Source of the DNA: a virus
DNA: 44,936 nt
Direction: 5' to 3' (one strand)
Virus record (IMG/VR): IMGVR_UViG_3300043425_000333
Location: 1-44,936 of that record
Shown here piece by piece: positions 40,858 through 44,936 of this stretch (position 1 is its first letter; every line of letters starts with the position of its first letter). The notes beneath the pieces were generated by a model. That model was not told the DNA's origin and did no database searches. It saw only the letters and a list, made by a program, of their open reading frames with translations. A program made the position numbers and the translations under genes.

Positions 40858-41739
40858 TTATCCCTCTTCGGGTGGTACGTCAACTGGGTTGTATAAAATA
40901 AAGAAAGTGTCCACGTCGGTGCGTACACCTATGTCGTTAATCAACGTGTCCTTCTCAGTCATCTTGAGTAGACCTAGCGCCATCTTCACTTGGTCAGGCA
41001 TGGACTCCAGACTGCATGCGTATGCTTCTTTACCCACCGGCTGCACGATAAAGTCTCGTGGACGCTCAACCACCACCCAGTGTGGGCTGTTTGCAAGCAC
41101 CTTGGCTGCTTCTGCGTTATCACGTAGCTCGAAGAACTTTTCTTTGGCTTCGTCCACATGGAGGTTGCCCGTCGGGACGGCCATAAACGCGTCCCACTGC
41201 GATGATAGAAACTTTAACGCTGGCGCTGCCAGCCTCTCAATCGCACGGATGTGAAGCTGTCTAGCCCTGTAGCTGGCGCTCTGCGCGGAGCTATGGCTCG
41301 CCTTGTACTTGGCATCTGCTATCTCTGCGACTGTGTGTGGGTAGACGTTCTTGAGTATAACTGCGGTTATGTCTTTGAGGTTCTTGCGGTTTGTCCATAG
41401 CCCACGCTCACGCGCTGCAACAAGGCGGTGGTTCTTAACTGCATACACATGCCCGTTGCCTTTGAACTCCTTGTCTATGCTGGCCAGCTTCTCCCCGTTA
41501 TCGTAGATGTCAAAGGATGAGTGGAGCACTTGAGCAATATCGCCGCTGTGGTTAACAGTGCCGTAACCAGAAGCCTCGAACTCCCAGTTTGGGCGCTTGA
41601 CTTGTAGTGCCTCGATTAGCTGCGCCATGAACGGATGCACCTTGGACCGCTCAGCACGGTCTTTTGAGACTGCATCGTCGTAGCTTGGCCAGTACGTATT
41701 GTGTACGTCTAGCGGGTAGTTAACTTTTTCCTGTGGCAT
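40858..41739 (-). CDS. Unknown protein of the AAA+/VWA cassette
   Basis: A 293-residue protein from ATG 41739 with GAAGGAGCAA upstream. Its N-terminal part is mixed (FEASGYGTVNHSGDIAQVLHSSFDIYDNGEKLASI), the middle is helical (AQLHIRAIERLAAPALKFLSS-like), and the end returns to beta with VVVERPRDFIVQPVG. No known motif is seen. It lies immediately after the DUF3150 gene in the same direction, and nothing separates the two but 14 bases, so it may be a fourth member of that system. Confidence 0.65.
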   Translation of the reverse strand: MPQEKVNYPLDVHNTYWPSYDDAVSKDRAERSKVHPFMAQLIEALQVKRPNWEFEASGYGTVNHSGDIAQVLHSSFDIYDNGEKLASIDKEFKGNGHVYAVKNHRLVAARERGLWTNRKNLKDITAVILKNVYPHTVAEIADAKYKASHSSAQSASYRARQLHIRAIERLAAPALKFLSSQWDAFMAVPTGNLHVDEAKEKFFELRDNAEAAKVLANSPHWVVVERPRDFIVQPVGKEAYACSLESMPDQVKMALGLLKMTEKDTLINDIGVRTDVDTFFILYNPVDVPPEEG

Positions 41740-41753
41740 TGTATTGCTCCTTC

Positions 41754-42605
41754 TTACCAGTCAAATTGTCCAAGCACCGAGTCCACGCTAGCCTTGAGGT
41801 CGCTACGTGCCATCTCGTCCTTGCGTATGTTATCGACGTCTACGCCGCGAATGGCCTTCTCCAGTGCTTGCCTAGCTGACTCTAGCTCCGGGTCTTTAGT
41901 TATGTTCAGGTGCGTTAGTAGCTGACACATCTCTTGGGCGTTGGTTACGAACGTAGACCGGAACTGCTTGGTCTCTTCGCCCTCTGGCTCGGTCAGCTTC
42001 TCGCTCATGGTCAGCAGTGTAGAGTGCAGCTTGTTCCATGTGGTCTTCATCGCGTCACCCACACGGTCTGTGTATGCCGCTTCGTATTGGTTACGTAGAT
42101 GGGCCAGCTCGTCGCTTGCTACGTCGATACGGAAGTCACCCACCTCTGGCACAGGACTGAACACCAGACGGAACGCGAACTTGGACTCCACATCATCCGC
42201 GCTTGGGTAGTCACCTGCATTGAATAGGTCACCAAGGTTATGCCGCGCAGCCTCAACTAGATTGGGATACTCAGCTACGAACTTAGTCACCTTCGAGTTA
42301 AAGTAGCTCGCCCGTGCGTCAGCTTCGCGCTTATACTCTAGAAACATAGACGTAGGCAGTAGCCTCACGCCCTTGTCAGACCAAGGCAGTGTGCGTCCGT
42401 TGTGCCACGTGCGACACAGCGCAGCGTAGTCAGCTATGTCCTTACGCAAGCTAGTGCCCGCCATAAGGTTTTTCCTGAACTTACCAGCGTCAGCCACAGC
42501 GTGTGCGTCTAGCGTTGCTTTGTCGGTTGCCTTGCGGTCGATGATTGCTGCTGTCCATACGGAGATGTTCATCTCCACCAGCATTGATGAACTTGAGATA
42601 CTCAT
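41754..42605 (-). CDS. DUF3150 family protein
   Basis: A 283-residue protein. ATG 42605 has TAAGGAGCAA upstream; the frame to 42680 would overlap the VWA gene. The family pattern is present: EMNISVWTAAIIDRKATDK, then AGKFRKNLM, TWHNGRTLPWSDKGVRLLPT, EYPNLVEAARHNLGDLFNAGDYPS and FRLVFSPVPEVGDFRIDV. The second half is helical. DUF3150 genes are usually found beside MoxR-like and VWA-domain genes in phages, as here. Their function is not known. Confidence 0.85.
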   Translation of the reverse strand: MSISSSSMLVEMNISVWTAAIIDRKATDKATLDAHAVADAGKFRKNLMAGTSLRKDIADYAALCRTWHNGRTLPWSDKGVRLLPTSMFLEYKREADARASYFNSKVTKFVAEYPNLVEAARHNLGDLFNAGDYPSADDVESKFAFRLVFSPVPEVGDFRIDVASDELAHLRNQYEAAYTDRVGDAMKTTWNKLHSTLLTMSEKLTEPEGEETKQFRSTFVTNAQEMCQLLTHLNITKDPELESARQALEKAIRGVDVDNIRKDEMARSDLKASVDSVLGQFDW

Positions 42606-42616
42606 TGGTTTGCTCC

Positions 42617-43813
42617 TTAGTCGATATGTATTGTCTTGCCTGTTGATGCGGTCATCCGCCCACCGCCTGTGATTACCCACAGTATCGGTGCGCCGTTCCA
42701 GTCCGAACCCCAGTTAGGCACGTAGCCATCTGTGAACATGATGATGCAGTCGGCCTTGATGTCCTTCTCCTTGAGGTATGCCTCCATGCAGCTTGGGTCT
42801 GTGCCGCCACCACCGCGTGGTTTGGTAGACGTGCGGAACGAACCGCGTGTCGAGTCGTCATACACCTCGTGCCCAGCCATCGTGTGGTCCCAGTAGATGA
42901 TGTGCAGCTTGTCAGGCGTAACCACCGATAGGATAGCGTCAGTCTCCGACAGGTTCCGTGCGTGGTCCTCGTTGGTGATTGAACCAGACGTGTCGCAGCC
43001 AATGATGATGTTGCCCACACGCTCGCCCGTAAGGCTCGGCATGATGATGTCCGATGATAGAAACCTACGGCTAGGCTTGCGCCATGATGAGTAGTCACGT
43101 CCAGCGCACGTGGCGTTGACGAACTCACGTAGCTGCTCACGCCAGTCTACCTTGGGCTCGAGGATGTCGGTCAACTCACGCGACATACCACCCGCACCTT
43201 TGCCGTGCATCTTCTGTGCAGCAATCATCCCCTGCCGTATGGCTTGGTCTACCTGCTTAACCAGCTCTTCCTTCTCCTCTTTGGTCAGGTCGTTCGCGCC
43301 TTCCCAGTCGTGCTGGTCGATGCCTTCGCCATCACCACCGCCTCCGCCACCGTCGCCTTCTTCCTGCTCCTGCTTGAGCATATCGAAGACCTGCTTGGTG
43401 TTCATGCCTGCGAACCTGCGGTCGATAAGACCTACGGGCTTGCCATCTTTCTGCGGCATAGCCACCACAGTGCGGTTCGGGTCACGGGTGACAATCTCTA
43501 GGTTAATGACGTAGTCACAGGCCATGTTGGCTAGCCGTGGGTCTTCATCCCACAGCTTCTTCCACGTAGTCAGGTGGCGATACATCTTGTGGAATGACTC
43601 GTGCACCACGACGAAAGCTACCTCCTGTATGGATAGCGCGTCGATGAACTCACGCCCATACACCTCATCACGCCCGTTGGTATGCGCAGTTGGCACCGTA
43701 TCGCTCACTTGCTTCGTGCCCATCATAAAGATACCGGACATGTCTGCGAACAACGGGTTGCGCATGAGGTCAATCACGACCTTACTTAGTTTACGCTCGG
43801 CTGTTAGTGCCAT
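42617..43813 (-). CDS. Zincin-like plus VWA domain protein (DUF2201 type)
   Basis: A 398-residue protein with AAAGGAGCAA before ATG 43813. Residues 60-110 hold VVVHESFHKMYRHL, a true HExxH (His71, Glu72, His75), then MACDYVINLEI as in the PF13203 metallopeptidase-like domain. After a Gly-rich linker (GDGGGGGGDGEG), residues 265-390 form a VWA-like domain with a complete MIDAS: CDTSGSI (Asp274, Ser276, Ser278), GGTD (Thr338) and FTDGY (Asp362). Its stop is near the DUF3150 start. It likely partners with the AAA+ protein. Confidence 0.88.
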   Translation of the reverse strand: MALTAERKLSKVVIDLMRNPLFADMSGIFMMGTKQVSDTVPTAHTNGRDEVYGREFIDALSIQEVAFVVVHESFHKMYRHLTTWKKLWDEDPRLANMACDYVINLEIVTRDPNRTVVAMPQKDGKPVGLIDRRFAGMNTKQVFDMLKQEQEEGDGGGGGGDGEGIDQHDWEGANDLTKEEKEELVKQVDQAIRQGMIAAQKMHGKGAGGMSRELTDILEPKVDWREQLREFVNATCAGRDYSSWRKPSRRFLSSDIIMPSLTGERVGNIIIGCDTSGSITNEDHARNLSETDAILSVVTPDKLHIIYWDHTMAGHEVYDDSTRGSFRTSTKPRGGGGTDPSCMEAYLKEKDIKADCIIMFTDGYVPNWGSDWNGAPILWVITGGGRMTASTGKTIHID

Positions 43814-43976
43814 TAGCTTGCTCCTTTAGTTTGTTAGTCGCGTATACGTACGCGGATAGCTCGTCGGGGTGGTCGAAGGCTGAAACGTGCATGACTTTGC
43901 CGTTGGACAGATTGACCTGCCATATCGACACAGGCACCACACGCTTCACATCCACGACGTGAAGCTCCTCGGTCAC
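43791..43976 (-). CDS. Small protein between AAA+ and VWA genes
   Basis: A 61-residue protein from GTG 43976, which overlaps the AAA+ stop (GTGA); its own end overlaps the VWA start by 23 bases. It has a beta-type start (ELHVVDVKRVVPVSIWQVNLSNGKVMHVSA) and a helical end. No family is recognised. The overlaps on both sides imply that it is made along with the two large partners and may be an adaptor. Confidence 0.65.
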   Translation of the reverse strand: MTEELHVVDVKRVVPVSIWQVNLSNGKVMHVSAFDHPDELSAYVYATNKLKEQANGTNSRA

Positions 43977-44936
43977 AGGATATCTACGTTAGCCAATGCC
44001 CAGTCACGGAACTTGGTGGACGTGTAGCCAATCTGCTTCTTGTCTGGGTTCTTGGACAGGTTGATTGCAAACACAGCTTGCCACTCGGACGCCATGCGCT
44101 CGACATACTCCATGAACGGCGTGATTGTGTTGCGCTCAATCTTGGCGATAGCACCGAAGACCATAACCGCGCATGCGCCGGGGCTATCGGGTAGCTTGGC
44201 TTTGGCTGGGTCTTTGATGACCTCGTCCCACGTAGGTAGCTGGTCCTGATACTCAACGAAGGCATGCATGTCCCGCGCAGCGGACTCACCGATTGTGCCT
44301 ACCATGGCCGCGAGTAGCGCGTTGGCCGTGAGCTTATCACGCTGCTTGAGTACGTCGTTAGACGCAAGCTGCAACGACCGGCCTGATACGAAGCTACCCT
44401 GCATCCGCTTGGGGTTGAAGATGTATGGGTTACTCTCTTGGTCACCGTCCATGTAGGACGCCATCGCATGCGGGAACTGGTTAACCCACGCCATAACCAC
44501 AGGGTCGATGTCGTTAGTAACTGCCCATGCCAACCACTCGTCTGCGTCTGGCTTGCGCACCGTAACCGTAGTTACGCGATTGCGTGTATGTGGCTTGACT
44601 GTATCGCCAAGACCTTCGCCTGCCATGTTGCCAGTCATAAGCACGATGGAACCATCGCGCAGCACGTTGTTACCTAGCCGTGGCTTGCGCGACTCCAGTA
44701 GGGGGTGGAGCATATTCTGCACAGGCTGCGGTGCCTTGGTGAACTCGTCTAGCATGATAACCACAGGCTTGCCTGATTGTATCTGGAAGATAGCGTTAGC
44801 GAAATACTCGGTTATCTGCTTGTCACGGTTGATACTCGGCATGGCGATGTCGCCAAGGTCGGCTTGTGCGCAGTCGAAATACGCATAGGCATACGCATCA
44901 CCGAAGTGCCGCTCCAGTGCGCCCATGATAGAAGAC
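43973..44936 (-). CDS. MoxR-like AAA+ ATPase (N-terminal part outside window)
   Basis: The frame is open to the window edge. ATG 44926 is probably internal, because the codons upstream read Ser-Ser-Ile directly before MGALERHFG, as expected just after a GK[S/T] P-loop. Visible motifs, numbered from that Met, are Walker B VIMLDEF (Asp60, Glu61), sensor 1 LMTGN at 96-100, and an Arg-rich HTRNR at 113-117. The rest (VNQFPHAMASY... EYQDQLPTWDEVI) is the MoxR/CobS-type helical lid. It resembles CobS, but no cobalamin genes are present; pairing with a VWA protein is the MoxR pattern. Confidence 0.85.
   Translation of the reverse strand, partial: SSIMGALERHFGDAYAYAYFDCAQADLGDIAMPSINRDKQITEYFANAIFQIQSGKPVVIMLDEFTKAPQPVQNMLHPLLESRKPRLGNNVLRDGSIVLMTGNMAGEGLGDTVKPHTRNRVTTVTVRKPDADEWLAWAVTNDIDPVVMAWVNQFPHAMASYMDGDQESNPYIFNPKRMQGSFVSGRSLQLASNDVLKQRDKLTANALLAAMVGTIGESAARDMHAFVEYQDQLPTWDEVIKDPAKAKLPDSPGACAVMVFGAIAKIERNTITPFMEYVERMASEWQAVFAINLSKNPDKKQIGYTSTKFRDWALANVDIL

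Noticed and set aside
42617-44936. CobS/CobT cobaltochelatase for cobalamin synthesis
   Set aside because: The AAA+ and VWA proteins resemble CobS/CobT in outline, but no CobN or other cobalamin gene is present and the VWA protein has a zincin domain. A MoxR-VWA assignment fits better.
1-44936. tRNA genes, insertion sequences, direct terminal repeats
   Set aside because: No cloverleaf, transposase or long direct repeat at the window ends was found by eye. Both ends are inside genes, so genome termini are outside the window.

Overview
The window reads as the inner part of the genome of a lytic-type tailed dsDNA phage, most likely a short-tailed (podovirus-like) phage of an aquatic Gram-negative bacterium. 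The reasons are a head-tail adaptor and tail-hub gene set without tail-tube or tape-measure genes, a block of large internal virion proteins (one of 2186 residues), a GH19 endolysin, a phage-type family A DNA polymerase, and many small proteins of the kind common in marine phage genomes. Both ends are cut inside genes. Terminase, portal and major capsid genes are not seen and probably lie to the left. No integrase, tRNA gene, CRISPR array or insertion sequence was found.

Layout: positions 2-27313 carry rightward genes for the virion and for lysis. In order these are adaptors and small virion proteins (2-2925), fiber and glycine-rich adhesin genes (2925-7464), two putatively secreted proteins (7464-9672), a lysis block with a coiled-coil membrane protein, a holin-like protein with a calcium-loop motif, a GH19 endolysin and a small membrane protein (9656-11437), a second fiber block (11480-13564), a P22 gp10-like tail hub (13564-15495), a C1q-like fiber protein, and four large internal or ejection-type proteins (16231-27313). 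A hairpin at 27312-27347 with a T tract on the minus strand marks the convergence point.

Positions 27392-44936 are transcribed leftward, entering the window at 44936. Reading in that direction: a MoxR-like AAA+ ATPase (cut by the edge), a zincin plus VWA protein, a DUF3150 protein and a partner of unknown function; a VRR-NUC nuclease; a chain of very small overlapping genes; DNA polymerase; DNA-binding and membrane proteins; a glycosyltransferase; a DUF6378 protein; a Cas4-like nuclease with an HNH-like protein; an SNF2-type ATPase; an SSB-like protein; an HTH regulator; and a fused primase-helicase. This looks like the replication, recombination and host-takeover operon. Most junctions are ATGA, TGATG, TAATG or GTGA overlaps, so translation is strongly coupled. 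Nine minus-strand genes share the same ribosome-binding heptamer GGAGCAA.

The least explained parts are the AAA+/VWA-zincin/DUF3150 cassette at the right edge, the duplicated fiber-tip junction (4716-5047 and 12638-12969), the secreted NIDO-like and Asn/Thr-rich proteins beside the lysis genes, and the holin-like protein with a dockerin/EF-hand loop. All functional calls rest on motif recognition by eye; no database search was run.
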